NCBI GenBank assembly: GCA_026398255.1
Contig: JAPLTG010000022.1
Location: 18,209 to 82,208, forward strand
DNA from: Verrucomicrobiota bacterium
GTDB taxonomy: Bacteria; Verrucomicrobiota; Verrucomicrobiia; Chthoniobacterales; Terrimicrobiaceae
DNA length: 64,000 nucleotides
Reading direction: 5' to 3'
Part shown: positions 50,261-59,680 of the stretch, one piece after another
How the letters are laid out: each line of letters begins with the position of its first letter
Position numbering within the stretch: position 1 is the stretch's first letter
Made by a program: the position numbers and the translations under genes
The notes under the pieces: generated by a model
What the model saw: only the letters and a program-made list of their open reading frames with translations
What the model was told of the DNA's origin: nothing
Databases searched by the model: none

Positions 50261-51736
50261 TCAACGGCTCAAGGCCTGAGCAACTGCTCGGAAGCTGGCG
50301 AGGCCCGCTTCGATGTTTTCGATGATTTCCTCCGCGAGGTCGGAGGGTTCAGGCAGGTTGTCGAGGTCGGTAAGGCTTTCGTCCTTGAGCCAAAATAGAT
50401 CAAGGCTGGTTTTATCGCGGGCGGCCAATTCGGAGTAGCCGAACTTCCGCCAGCGGCCTTCGGGATTTTTTTCCGGATGCCAAGTCTCGGTCCGCTGGTG
50501 GCGGTTGGCAGGATTGTAGCAGGCGATGAAATCGGCGAGATCCTCGGTGCGCAGGGGCTTTCGCTTGAGCGTGTGGTGGATGTTGGTGCGGTAGTCGTAA
50601 TACCAGACCTCGCGTGTGGCGGTGTGCTTGCCTGCGGGACGGTTGTCGAAGAAGAGCACATTCGCTTTCACGCCTTGCGCGTAAAAGATGCCGGTGGGTA
50701 GTCGCAAAATGGTGTGGAGGTCAGTGGTTTCGAGAAGCCGCTTGCGCACGGTCTCCCCTGCCCCGCCTTCGAAGAGGACATTGTCGGGCAGCACCACGGC
50801 GGCACACCCGGTGGTCTTAAGCATCGAGCGGATGTGCTGGAGAAAATTGAGCTGTTTGTTTGAGGTCGTGGCCCAGAAGTCCTGCCGGTTGTAAACGAGG
50901 TCTTCCTTCTCCTGCTCGCCTTCCTCGTTCGTAAAAGTCATCGAGCTTTTTTTGCCAAAGGGCGGGTTCGCCAGCACATAGTCCACCGCTTGGGATGGAT
51001 GGGCCACGAGCGCATCGGTGGAGGCAATGAGGCTCTCGCCATCGATCTCGCCTATGTTGTGGAGGAAAAGATTCATCAGGCACAGGCGACGCGTGCCGGC
51101 CACAATCTCGTTTCCAGAAAAAGTCGCGTTCTTCAAAAACCGCTTTTCCTCGGCATTGAGCGCCTTGTTTTGCAGGTAGTCGTAGGCGGAGAGGAAAAAC
51201 CCGCCCGTGCCGCAGGCGGGGTCGGCAATCGTCTTGCCGGGCTCGGGCGCGACGCATTCGACCATGGCCTTGATGAGGGCGCGCGGAGTGAAGTATTGTC
51301 CCGCGCCGGACTTGGTGTCTTCCGCGTTTTTTTCGAGGATGCCTTCGTAGATGTCGCCCTTCGTGTCGGCGTCGAGCGTGGTCCACGAAATGCCATCCAC
51401 CATTTCGATCAGACGCGCGAGCTTGGCAGGATCCTGGATTTTGTTCTGCGCCTTGGTGAAAATCTGCCCGAGCATTCCGCGCTGCGTGCCGAGTTCGCGC
51501 AGGGTCTCAATGTAGTGGACCTCGAGTTCCGCGCCCTTCAGCGGACGCAGCGCGGGCCAGCCGTGCTTGGCGGGAACGCCGACCTCGCGGTTGTAGGGCG
51601 GCCGCGCGTATTCGTCGGCCATCTTCAGGAAGATGAAGTAGGTGAGCTGCTCGAGATAGTCGCCGTAGCCCACGCCGTCGTCGCGGAGCGTGTGGCAGAA
51701 GGACCAGACTTTGGAGATGATGCTGTCGGTGCTCAT
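50261..51736 (-). CDS. hsdM: Type I restriction-modification system, DNA methyltransferase subunit
   Basis: 491 residues. HsdM methylates adenine N6 within a site chosen by HsdS. Helical N-terminal domain (VWSFCHTLRDDGVGYGDYLEQLTYFIFLK), GQYFTPRALI at 146-155, SAM motif I DPACGTGGFFLSA at 172-184, and catalytic motif IV NPPFGKK at 257-263. Size is standard. It is the last gene of the four-gene hsd operon and is separated from gene X by 233 bases. Confidence 0.96.
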   Translation of the reverse strand: MSTDSIISKVWSFCHTLRDDGVGYGDYLEQLTYFIFLKMADEYARPPYNREVGVPAKHGWPALRPLKGAELEVHYIETLRELGTQRGMLGQIFTKAQNKIQDPAKLARLIEMVDGISWTTLDADTKGDIYEGILEKNAEDTKSGAGQYFTPRALIKAMVECVAPEPGKTIADPACGTGGFFLSAYDYLQNKALNAEEKRFLKNATFSGNEIVAGTRRLCLMNLFLHNIGEIDGESLIASTDALVAHPSQAVDYVLANPPFGKKSSMTFTNEEGEQEKEDLVYNRQDFWATTSNKQLNFLQHIRSMLKTTGCAAVVLPDNVLFEGGAGETVRKRLLETTDLHTILRLPTGIFYAQGVKANVLFFDNRPAGKHTATREVWYYDYRTNIHHTLKRKPLRTEDLADFIACYNPANRHQRTETWHPEKNPEGRWRKFGYSELAARDKTSLDLFWLKDESLTDLDNLPEPSDLAEEIIENIEAGLASFRAVAQALSR

Positions 51737-51926
51737 GAAGTAGATTTGAAATAATTATGTTGCTGATAAGTGGTGGATTAGAGGCGAAACCCGGAGAGTA
51801 ACAAGGTTGCGGATGACATGACAAAGGCGATGGTTGCAGCGAGGCGACACAGGGTGTTTTTGGTCGATTAAATATCCGGTGCCGCTGAATGCGGAGGTCC
51901 ACCACCTCAAGATGGCTCGACAGCGA

Positions 51927-51970
51927 ATCGGATGATTAGGCCGAAAAAATCGGATGATTATCGGATGATT
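51927..51970 (-). repeat. 11-bp period tandem repeat between gene X and hsdM
   Basis: The minus strand shows AATCATCCGAT three times, at 51960-51970, 51949-51959 and 51927-51937. The gap between the second and third is exactly one period of a diverged unit, so four units in phase. The array overlaps the last bases of gene X and starts a 233-base gap (51737-51969) that shows no convincing gene. Confidence 0.6.
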
Positions 51971-53517
51971 CATCTAGCTGGTTCCGCCAGCACATAACGA
52001 GTCGAACGACCCCGCCCCTCCAAACGGAGCAGGCCCTCTTCGGTCAAGACGGTGAGATCGCGGAAGGCGGTGTCTCGGACGATGTCGAATCGCTCCTGAA
52101 CTTGACGATTGGTGATAGAACCCTGCAGTGCCACCTGATCGAGAATCGCCTTCTGTCGGGGGGTGAGATGAACCCGCTCGACTGGTTGGCTTACTTTTGC
52201 CTCCGGAGTTTTGATTCGGGCGAGGTCGTCTGCGGCCCCTGGCAGCGTGAGGACGAAGTCGTTTCCGTCGAAAGCGAAGGTCGGGGCGTCGAGTCCGTGA
52301 ACGAGCATGCTCCCTCGCATGCGGCGGATGCCGGTGCCCCGTTCCTCCATGAGCCCAAGAAAAACGAGCCCTTGGCTGAGGAGTGGGTTGCGGGAGCGCG
52401 ATCGGAGGGAGCCACTGCGAAGCCTTTTCAACGACGGGTGCCCGACGGGAAGGCCGGGGTTGGACACCACGATGCGATCGGAAAAGACCTCCACGACCAC
52501 ATGGCCGGTGGAATCCTCGTAGTCGCGGTGGGCCAGAGCGTTTACCAAGGCCTCGCGCAGCGCGACTTTGGGATATTCCGGAAGCTCCACACGCTTGAGC
52601 CCGACGACGCGGGGTGTCCGACGCGTGTTGGCTTGGATGAGGCGAACCGCTGTTTCGATGGCCGTCGGGATGTTTGCCCGGATAGTTTCTGCCACCACGG
52701 CTTCGCTGTCTTGTGTTCTACCGGGATAGACATCCAGTTGAATCCGGCATTGTGGATAGAGTGTGGTGGGGTGTTTTCCCATCAGCAACAAACCTGCCGC
52801 GGTAGGCTTGTTTTTCTGGCTTGCCGCGTGAAGCCACAGATAACCCCGCTGGAGCAGGAGATTGTTCTGCTCGGCAGGCGTGATCTTTTGTCTGCGTTCG
52901 GGGTCGAGTTTTCCGGAGAGTTCTCTAACCAACGATGGGGTGAGGTCTGTGCAGGTTCGGTTGTCGATCTGCGCTCGCTCGAATGTGGAGGCCAGAGCGG
53001 CGCTTGATTCACCCACTTCCTTCTCAAGCTTGGTCGGAGATACCTCGTAGGTTTCTTTGATGTGCTCAATGAGGCGTCGCCGAACAATAGAGTGCAGTTC
53101 CGCCAGCGTTTCGAAGCGGCTGTAAGTGTGGCCGTCCTCGCACACTTGCCGGAAAAAAGCATCTACTTTCTTGTCACGGGCAAATGTCTTGCCGCCCTTG
53201 ACGCAGACCAAAGTCGGCAGCTGCCGCCTTTGGGCAAAATCGTATTCGATGTGGGTGGCCGTCTGGCCGCTGCCCGAGCCATATTCCCTCCCGATGATGA
53301 GGATATAAATCTGGCATTTATCGAGCAGCTTTAGATAAGCCTTTTTGTCTGGGCGCAATGGCGCGGGATACTGCTCGAAGAAGCAAGGCACGGTGTGCTG
53401 CACCAGAAAAGGATCCGAGGTGAAGAGCACTTTCATCTCCATGCGCTCATCCGCCAGCTCCTTTTGGACAGAGCTGATGAAGACTCGGAGTTTGAGATGG
53501 GCAATGCCGTCAGTCAT
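51970..53517 (-). CDS. DUF4062 - GHKL ATPase - winged-helix protein embedded in the hsd operon
   Basis: 515 residues. Residues 8-105 match DUF4062, a TIR/Rossmann-like domain (KLRVFISSVQKELADER, YILIIGREYGSG). Residues about 200-410 match the RecG-like HATPase_c_4 region: N-box EALVNALAHRDY (322-333), SNPGLP (352-357), EERGTGIRRM (391-400). A winged helix follows at 450-510 (LTPRQKAILDQVALQ). In the usual family the AlbA/Schlafen domain precedes this ATPase; here it is replaced by DUF4062. It overlaps hsdS by 8 bases. Role unknown: regulator, anti-suicide sensor or an added defence effector are all possible. Confidence 0.85.
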   Translation of the reverse strand: MTDGIAHLKLRVFISSVQKELADERMEMKVLFTSDPFLVQHTVPCFFEQYPAPLRPDKKAYLKLLDKCQIYILIIGREYGSGSGQTATHIEYDFAQRRQLPTLVCVKGGKTFARDKKVDAFFRQVCEDGHTYSRFETLAELHSIVRRRLIEHIKETYEVSPTKLEKEVGESSAALASTFERAQIDNRTCTDLTPSLVRELSGKLDPERRQKITPAEQNNLLLQRGYLWLHAASQKNKPTAAGLLLMGKHPTTLYPQCRIQLDVYPGRTQDSEAVVAETIRANIPTAIETAVRLIQANTRRTPRVVGLKRVELPEYPKVALREALVNALAHRDYEDSTGHVVVEVFSDRIVVSNPGLPVGHPSLKRLRSGSLRSRSRNPLLSQGLVFLGLMEERGTGIRRMRGSMLVHGLDAPTFAFDGNDFVLTLPGAADDLARIKTPEAKVSQPVERVHLTPRQKAILDQVALQGSITNRQVQERFDIVRDTAFRDLTVLTEEGLLRLEGRGRSTRYVLAEPAR

Positions 53518-54916
53518 ATCGGCCCGAAATGGTTCTGCGAGCGCGCTGTTTCTTCAATGATCGGCTTTTTGTGGCAACGCCTTTTTCTTTCTCCGCGCGC
53601 AGACGGGCGAGGAGTTCGCTGGCAGGTTCGTCGGTGGGGGCTTGGGGCACGAGTTGCCCGCTGAACGCCTTCTTCAGGATCGACTGCCGCAACGCCTCGC
53701 TCCGGCGCAACGCCGCGTCGATCTCGCGCTCGTTCCGCTCGATCACCTCGAATTGCTCGTCGAGAAGGCGGACGATTTCGTGTTGTTCGGAGAGGGAGCA
53801 GACTGGCACCACTATCGAGCGAATGCTTTCTTGCCCGATGTTGCGCATCGACTCCTGATTGCCCGTTGAGCGCTTTTCGATTTCAGAACGCCCTTGGCGG
53901 CTTCGCAGAAAATGCAGGAAGAAATGCTTTTGTTCATCATCGATGTGGAAGCGCAGCGTCTTATCGCTGAGCATCACTTGTTGAGTGACCCGATGCACAA
54001 TTACACAAGCACCTACCAACTCGATTGTGTTGGCGCGGCTGATGAGAAAGTCGCCAGCGCGTATGAAATAGGCTGGATTCTCCTTCGCCGGATCAACACA
54101 GGTTTTACTTTCGGCTTCATCGTATTTCCCCCAAGTGACGGCACTCACCTTGGCAACCCCGATCTCATTCGGTTTGGGGCGTCGCTCCTCGCATCGAAAA
54201 CTCTTACCAGCGTCGATTCTGGTGATGAATGCACCGAAGCTCTCGTGCCGCCACTCAAAAGGTGTTTGGGTTCGTTCGCGCCATTTTACGGTGAGTTTGC
54301 CTTCGAAGGCTTGTTTGAGGAGCGATTGGCGATAGACGCCGAGTTGACGCCTCGCCACGCGCAAACTCTCCTCCCCGGCTTCCAACTCGCTGAACAATTC
54401 CTCGATCTTCGCCACGATGCGCTTCTGCTCGGCGAGGGGTGGAAGGGGGACTTCGTAATCAAGCAGGTGTTCGCGCTTAAGATTGTTGATGTTGCTTCCT
54501 TTCGCTACCTCGCTGATGGCGCGACGAAACTCTCCTGTTTGGAAAACCCAAAAAAGAAACTTGGCCGAAATTTCCCCCGATGAACGTAGAACACCGCAGA
54601 AGGCACCAAAGCCAGCGTCGATGTCATTCTTTACGAGTGCAGACTTTCCCACCAGATGGCGACTGCCACTCGACATTGCGAAAAGAATGTCGCCACTCCG
54701 GAGCATCTGGTTGTCAGAAATCAGAGAACTCGGGACATGAACGAGATCGTCGTAGTTGATGACGCCATTGATGTTGTTCGCACGGAGAATTGGTTTGTGA
54801 TCCGAAGACGCGTAGGCCCTGGCATCCTGCTTTTTGTAAGAGACGCCGCGAACAAGATCAGCCACCTCTCCCGCGCGGCATTTTATCCAACCGTGTGGAA
54901 GTTCGTGTTCCCTCAC
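53510..54916 (-). CDS. hsdS: Type I restriction-modification system, specificity subunit
   Basis: 468 residues with two target-recognition domains (about 8-190 and 220-425), each followed by a conserved helix: VPLPPLAEQKRIVAKIEELFSELEAG (about 155-180) and VPVCSLSEQHEIVRLLDEQFEVIERNE (about 375-402). SGDILFAMSS and AGDFLISRAN mark the equivalent strands. It reads DNA for HsdM and HsdR. Its ATG overlaps the hsdR stop (ATGA), and its end overlaps gene X. Confidence 0.95.
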   Translation of the reverse strand: MREHELPHGWIKCRAGEVADLVRGVSYKKQDARAYASSDHKPILRANNINGVINYDDLVHVPSSLISDNQMLRSGDILFAMSSGSRHLVGKSALVKNDIDAGFGAFCGVLRSSGEISAKFLFWVFQTGEFRRAISEVAKGSNINNLKREHLLDYEVPLPPLAEQKRIVAKIEELFSELEAGEESLRVARRQLGVYRQSLLKQAFEGKLTVKWRERTQTPFEWRHESFGAFITRIDAGKSFRCEERRPKPNEIGVAKVSAVTWGKYDEAESKTCVDPAKENPAYFIRAGDFLISRANTIELVGACVIVHRVTQQVMLSDKTLRFHIDDEQKHFFLHFLRSRQGRSEIEKRSTGNQESMRNIGQESIRSIVVPVCSLSEQHEIVRLLDEQFEVIERNEREIDAALRRSEALRQSILKKAFSGQLVPQAPTDEPASELLARLRAEKEKGVATKSRSLKKQRARRTISGRYD

Positions 54917-57720
54917 GCTGTCAGCTCCCGATTCGCTTCTTCGATCACCGCATCGAGGTTTTCACCGAAGAGTTGATACATTTTGCCAAGTCCTCCGCGG
55001 GCGTCGAAGGGGGCGTATTCGAGGTCGGCGCGGTCGATGTGGAAGGAGGTGGCCACATGGTCGCGGATGAGTTGGAGGAAGGCGGTTTGGGCGGCGTCGA
55101 GGGGTTGGCCGGCGTTTTTTCTGAGAATCCAATCGCGGAAGTTGCGGCGCACGGTGTCGGCGAAAGGCGTGAGGGTTTCGTCGATCCCGCAGGCGCGGCG
55201 CACGAGGGCGACGGGCGCGGCGAGTTCGGTCTCGGGGCGGGCATTGGAGGGCACGGCATCGAGGCGGGCATAGGCGTCCCACACGCGAAGCGGAGCGAGG
55301 CGCGGGGCGTTTTGCCGCAAGGCGGCGAGGATATCCTGGATCTGGGCGAGTGTGACTTCCTGACGGCGGCGGGGCTGGGTGAAGTAGATGGTGAGGGCGT
55401 CGAGTTGGTCGCGGTGCTCGCGGCAGAAGGTCTCGAAATCCTCGACAAATGCGGCGGCGCGGGTGGTGGCGTCGGCATCCCACTCGGCGCAGAGCAGGCG
55501 GTCCTGCGTGTCGTGGTCGATGGTCTGCATATTCGCGGTGCAGGCTTCGACGATAGCGGTGACGACCGCACCGGTGAGCGGCGCGCGGGCGGCGGCGACG
55601 AGGGCCTGCTGGGCTTTTTCGCGGGCGGAGTCACCGGAATCGGTGCCGGGCGGCTGCTCGGCGATCACTAGGGCGTTTTGCTCGATGGCGTCGCCATCAA
55701 TCGCATGGAAGAGGTCTTTCACGACCTGCCCGAGCGGAATGCCACCCATTTTCTCGGCAATGGCGTGCTTTTGAAGCGGCGTGAGCTGGCGCTCGATGCG
55801 GGCGAGGCGCCCGGCCAGCGAAGAGACCGTGTCGGCATCCGTCGCACCCATCACGACCTCCATGGCGAGATCCTTGAAGGACACGCTCGGCTTGGTGATG
55901 GGCGGTCGGCTGGCGGTTTTGAACGACCTTGTGACGCCGATGGCATCGACGATAACATAGTGCGTCTTCGCCGACTTGGCGGCGGAAGAAACCTTGCGCA
56001 ACGAGTCGTGCTCGAGCGTGCGGGTGCCACGGCCTTTCATTTGCTCGAAGTAGCCGCTGGACTTCACATCGCGCAGGAAGAGGAGGCACTCGAGGGGCTT
56101 CACATCGGTGCCGGTGGCGATCATATCCACCGTCACGGCGATGCGCGGGTGGTAGGCGTTGCGGAATTGGGCGAGGACGGACTTGGGATCCTCCTCGTTC
56201 TTGTAGGTCACCTTTTTGCAGAAGGCGTTCCCTTCGGCGAATTCCTCGCGGATGATCTGGATGATGTCGTCGGCGTGGGAATCGGTCTTGGCGAAGACGA
56301 GGGTCTTCGGCACCTCGAAGGCCCCGGCGGCATCGAGGCGATCGGGGAAAATCTCGGGGAGCTTGTCGCGGAAGGCGCGGAGGACCGTGCGAAGGTGGGA
56401 GGGGTTCACGATGTCGCGGTCGAGTTTCTTCGCGGAATAGGTCTCGTCCTCGTCCTGCTGCTGCCATCGCTTGGCGCGGGTGAGTTTTTCCCGTTTTTCG
56501 ACAAGGCCCTTGAGGACGGTGCCGCCGTTTTGCCCGACCTCGGTCTCGATGACATAGATTTCGCCTTGCACATTCACGCCATCGGCCACGGCATCCTCGT
56601 GGGTGTATTCGGAGACAACATTCTGGCGGAAGAACGCGTAGGTGCGGGCATCCGGCGTGGCGGTGAGACCGACGAGGAAGGAGTCGAAATAGTCGAGGAC
56701 CTGCCGCCAGAGGTTGTAGATCGAGCGATGGCACTCATCGATGATGATGAGATCGAAGAACTCGGGTGGGATTTTTGGCGAATACGAAACCGGCAGTGGC
56801 TCGCGGCGACAGTCTTCACGCTCGGCGGGGTTTTCCTCCTCGGCGGAGTCGTCGAGGTCGCGGCCCTGGAGGATCGAATACATCCGCTGGATCGTGGAAA
56901 TGCAGACTTGGGCATCCGGCGGCACATGGGAGGAATTCAGCCGCGCGACGGTGTAAAGCTCGGTGAACTTGCGGTTGTCGTCCGAGGGCGTGTAGGCGAG
57001 GAATTCCTGCTCGGCCTGCTCGCCGAGGTTGCGCGTATCGACGAGGAAAAGGACGCGCTTCACGCGGGCGTGCTTGAGCAGGCGGTAAATCGAGGTGATG
57101 GCAGTGAAGGTTTTTCCCGACCCGGTAGCCATTTGGATGAGCGCGCGAGGTTTTGCCGATCGCAAGGATGCCTCGAGCCGAGTGACAGCCTCGACCTGGC
57201 ACTGGCGCAAGCCGGTGGGGTCCAGCGGAGGCAGATCGCGCATGCGGTCGCGCAGGGAACGCCCGCCGCCCAGCCACTCGCGTAGCCTCTCGGGACGGTG
57301 AAAGGAAAATACCTCGCGCGAACGGGGCTTCGGATCGCGCTGATCGGTGAAGCGGGTCAGAACGCCCGTGGTTTCGTAGAGAAAGGGCAGCGGCTCGCCA
57401 TTGGATTGAATCCACTTCGGACGGGCGGCAGCGTATTCGACCGTCTGCTCCTCGACCGTCGTGATGTTGTGCCCAAGAGTCTCTCGCTTGGCCTCGACAA
57501 GACCCACAGGCTTCGCATCGACAAAAAGCATGTAGTCGGCTGGCCCGGTATCGGTCGGATATTCGCGCACCGCTTGGCCCTGGCCATCGTGGAAGTTGAT
57601 CGCATCTTTGTTTTGGACCACCCAACCTGCTGCCCGGAGCTGGGCATCAATCGCATCACGGGCAATTTGTTCAGGATTTTGGTTCGGCACGGGAGAAAAT
57701 GGCGTGCAAGATATGCACAA
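54913..57720 (-). CDS. hsdR: Type I restriction endonuclease, motor/nuclease subunit
   Basis: 935 residues from TTG at 57720 (GTG at 57690 possible). The PD-(D/E)xK nuclease core is Asp62 in GPADYMLFVD with E76-A-K78 in VEAKRE. The SF2 motor follows: MATGSGKTFTAI (Walker A, 197-208), DTRNLGEQAEQEFL, and IIIDECHRSIYN (DECH, 328-331); the helicase C-terminal half has AVTVDMIATGTDVKPLECLLFLRDVKSSGYFEQMKGRGTR. Full-length and apparently intact. Confidence 0.96.
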   Translation of the reverse strand: MCISCTPFSPVPNQNPEQIARDAIDAQLRAAGWVVQNKDAINFHDGQGQAVREYPTDTGPADYMLFVDAKPVGLVEAKRETLGHNITTVEEQTVEYAAARPKWIQSNGEPLPFLYETTGVLTRFTDQRDPKPRSREVFSFHRPERLREWLGGGRSLRDRMRDLPPLDPTGLRQCQVEAVTRLEASLRSAKPRALIQMATGSGKTFTAITSIYRLLKHARVKRVLFLVDTRNLGEQAEQEFLAYTPSDDNRKFTELYTVARLNSSHVPPDAQVCISTIQRMYSILQGRDLDDSAEEENPAEREDCRREPLPVSYSPKIPPEFFDLIIIDECHRSIYNLWRQVLDYFDSFLVGLTATPDARTYAFFRQNVVSEYTHEDAVADGVNVQGEIYVIETEVGQNGGTVLKGLVEKREKLTRAKRWQQQDEDETYSAKKLDRDIVNPSHLRTVLRAFRDKLPEIFPDRLDAAGAFEVPKTLVFAKTDSHADDIIQIIREEFAEGNAFCKKVTYKNEEDPKSVLAQFRNAYHPRIAVTVDMIATGTDVKPLECLLFLRDVKSSGYFEQMKGRGTRTLEHDSLRKVSSAAKSAKTHYVIVDAIGVTRSFKTASRPPITKPSVSFKDLAMEVVMGATDADTVSSLAGRLARIERQLTPLQKHAIAEKMGGIPLGQVVKDLFHAIDGDAIEQNALVIAEQPPGTDSGDSAREKAQQALVAAARAPLTGAVVTAIVEACTANMQTIDHDTQDRLLCAEWDADATTRAAAFVEDFETFCREHRDQLDALTIYFTQPRRRQEVTLAQIQDILAALRQNAPRLAPLRVWDAYARLDAVPSNARPETELAAPVALVRRACGIDETLTPFADTVRRNFRDWILRKNAGQPLDAAQTAFLQLIRDHVATSFHIDRADLEYAPFDARGGLGKMYQLFGENLDAVIEEANRELTA

Positions 57721-57744
57721 ACGGATTTCGAAACAAAAGACTGA

Positions 57745-57776
57745 AAAGGCGAAAACGAGTATTATCCGCTACTCGT
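57745..57776 (-). terminator. Terminator of cimA-yhbY
   Basis: On the minus strand a perfect 7-bp stem ACGAGTA/TACTCGT with an 8-base loop that includes the yhbY stop, followed by TTTTCGCCTTTT. It separates the cimA-yhbY transcript from hsdR, whose start codon lies about 25 bases further on. Confidence 0.6.
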
Positions 57777-58031
57777 CCGCGCACGGAAATAAACCGCCGT
57801 ATGACCGACTTGTTGAACGAGGGTGGCGCCGGTCTTTTCGGCGAGTTCTTTGGAGAGCGTCTTGCGCTCTTCCTTGAAGCCCTCGAATCGCAATTTCACG
57901 AGGCCGTGAAGGTCGAGTAGTTTGCCCAGCTCCACCAAAAGTTCCGGCGAAGCTCCGGCTTTGCCGAGCTTGATGGCGGGCTTGAGCAACTGCGCCCGGC
58001 TTTTGAGTTCGCTGAGTTTCGGCGCGCTCAT
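57762..58031 (-). CDS. YhbY-family RNA-binding protein
   Basis: 89 residues of the CRS1/YhbY (CRM) RNA-binding domain: LKSRAQLLKPAIKLGKAG, ELVKLRF-like LVKLRFEGFKEERK and LVQQVGHTAVYFRA, with the GxxG-type GKAGAS loop. YhbY relatives bind pre-50S ribosomal particles. Its ATG overlaps the cimA stop (ATGA). Confidence 0.9.
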   Translation of the reverse strand: MSAPKLSELKSRAQLLKPAIKLGKAGASPELLVELGKLLDLHGLVKLRFEGFKEERKTLSKELAEKTGATLVQQVGHTAVYFRARTSSG

Positions 58032-59596
58032 TTGGCACTCCCGGCGCGGGTGGCGAAAAATTCGTAGCTGTCCACCAAGGCCAGCCAACTCGCTTCGATG
58101 ATATTGTCGGAGACTCCAACCGTTCCCCAGGTTGAGTTGCCGTCGGTCGAAACAACCAGCACGCGCGTCTTGGCAGCTGTGCCGCGCGAACCATCGATGA
58201 TCCGAACCTTGTAGTCAGCAAGCCGCACCGAATCGATCCACGAGTAAAAAGGCCTGAGCGCTTTGCGCAGCGCAGCATCGAGCGCGTTCACCGGACCGTC
58301 GCCTTCCTCCACCGTGTATTCGGCTGTGCCATTCACGAGGAGTTTCACGGTCGCTTCGCAGGTGGTGAATTTGTGGTCCTCCGACTGGCGGAACGAGCAG
58401 TGGTATTCCTTCAAATCAAAGAGCCGGGTAATCCGTCCAAGCGTGCGGCGGATCAACAAATCGAACGACGCATCAGCAGCCTCAAACTCGTAGCCGAGCG
58501 CTTCGGTTTCCTTCACCGTTTTCAGGATCGCCGAAACCTCGGGCGCACCTTTTTGGAAACTGAAACCCAACTCCGCAGCCTTCGCGAGGATGTTGCTCTG
58601 CCCGGACATGTCGGAGACGAGGATCGTCTGGGAATTTCCGACCATCGTTGGGTCCATGTGCTCATAGCTGCGGGCGATTTTTTGCACGGCGTGGACATGG
58701 AGCCCGCCCTTGTGGGTGAAAGCGGCAGTGCCGACATACGGCGCGCGGATGTCTTGCGGGACATTCGCCAATTCATCCACGAAGCGCGAAACCTCGCGGA
58801 GTTGAGTGAGGTCAGGAACACACGGCAGGCCCATTTTCACCTGAAGCGTGGGGATAATGGTCGTGAGGTTGCAATTCCCGACCCGCTCGCCGTAGCCGTT
58901 CATCGTGCCTTGCACCTGGCAGGCTCCGGCTCGCACGGCGGCGAGGGCGTTGGCGACCCCCAACCCGCAATCATTGTGGGTGTGGATGCCGACCGGGCAT
59001 TTCAATTCCGACACCACCTCGGCGGTGATACGGGCGATTTCCTCGGGGAGCGAACCCCCATTCGTGTCGCAGAGCACCAGCACATCGGCCCCGGCGTCGC
59101 GGGCGGCACGAAGCGTGTCGAGCGAGTATTTGGGGTCGTCCTTGTAGCTGTCGAAAAAATGCTCGGCGTCATAGAAAACCTCGCGGCCGTTCTTTTTAAG
59201 GAACGCAACCGTGTCGGCGATCATCGAGAGGTTTTCGTCCGGCGCGACATTCAGAACCTGCGTGACATGGAGCAACCAGGTCTTGCCGACAATCGTTACG
59301 ACCGGCGTCTGCGCATCGAGCAGCAATTTCACCTGCGCATCCGCTTCGACCGCCACTCCACCTCGACGCGTGCTGCCGAAGGCGGTGATCTTCGCATTTT
59401 TCCATTCCAATTTCGCCGCCTCGCTGAAAAACGCCGCATCGCGCGGGTTCGAGCCCGGCCAACCACCTTCGATGTAATCCACGCCAAACGCATCAAGCCG
59501 CTGGGCGACGCGAATCTTGTCGAGGATCGAAAAGGAAATTCCCGTGCCCTGCGTGCCGTCGCGCAGTGTGGTGTCGTAGATCGTGACCGGTTTCAT
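58028..59596 (-). CDS. cimA: Citramalate synthase
   Basis: 522 residues. Joins pyruvate and acetyl-CoA to citramalate for isoleucine synthesis. Seen: VTIYDTTLRDGTQGTGISFSILDKIRVAQRLDAFGVDYIEGGWPGSNP, KITAFGSTRRGG, HTHNDCGLGVANALAAVRAGACQVQGTMNGYGERVGNCNL, then a C-terminal regulatory domain with the LeuA-like fold. The GGWPGSNPRD stretch and long central region distinguish CimA-type from LeuA. No threonine deaminase gene is nearby, fitting the citramalate route. Confidence 0.95.
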   Translation of the reverse strand: MKPVTIYDTTLRDGTQGTGISFSILDKIRVAQRLDAFGVDYIEGGWPGSNPRDAAFFSEAAKLEWKNAKITAFGSTRRGGVAVEADAQVKLLLDAQTPVVTIVGKTWLLHVTQVLNVAPDENLSMIADTVAFLKKNGREVFYDAEHFFDSYKDDPKYSLDTLRAARDAGADVLVLCDTNGGSLPEEIARITAEVVSELKCPVGIHTHNDCGLGVANALAAVRAGACQVQGTMNGYGERVGNCNLTTIIPTLQVKMGLPCVPDLTQLREVSRFVDELANVPQDIRAPYVGTAAFTHKGGLHVHAVQKIARSYEHMDPTMVGNSQTILVSDMSGQSNILAKAAELGFSFQKGAPEVSAILKTVKETEALGYEFEAADASFDLLIRRTLGRITRLFDLKEYHCSFRQSEDHKFTTCEATVKLLVNGTAEYTVEEGDGPVNALDAALRKALRPFYSWIDSVRLADYKVRIIDGSRGTAAKTRVLVVSTDGNSTWGTVGVSDNIIEASWLALVDSYEFFATRAGSAK

Positions 59597-59680
59597 GAAT
59601 GGGCGAAAACCCTATGCCCGGGCAGCCGCCTGATCAAGAACGCGGCACGCCCAGCTTGACCTTCCCACTCTGGAAAACCC

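Noticed and set aside
51755..51973. A 72-residue minus-strand frame in the gap between gene X and hsdM
   Set aside because: Its N-terminus is made of the 11-bp repeat and the rest has no protein character.
57690..57760. A GATAAT-like -10 promoter before hsdR
   Set aside because: The matching -35 hexamer is poor and the region already forms the yhbY terminator.
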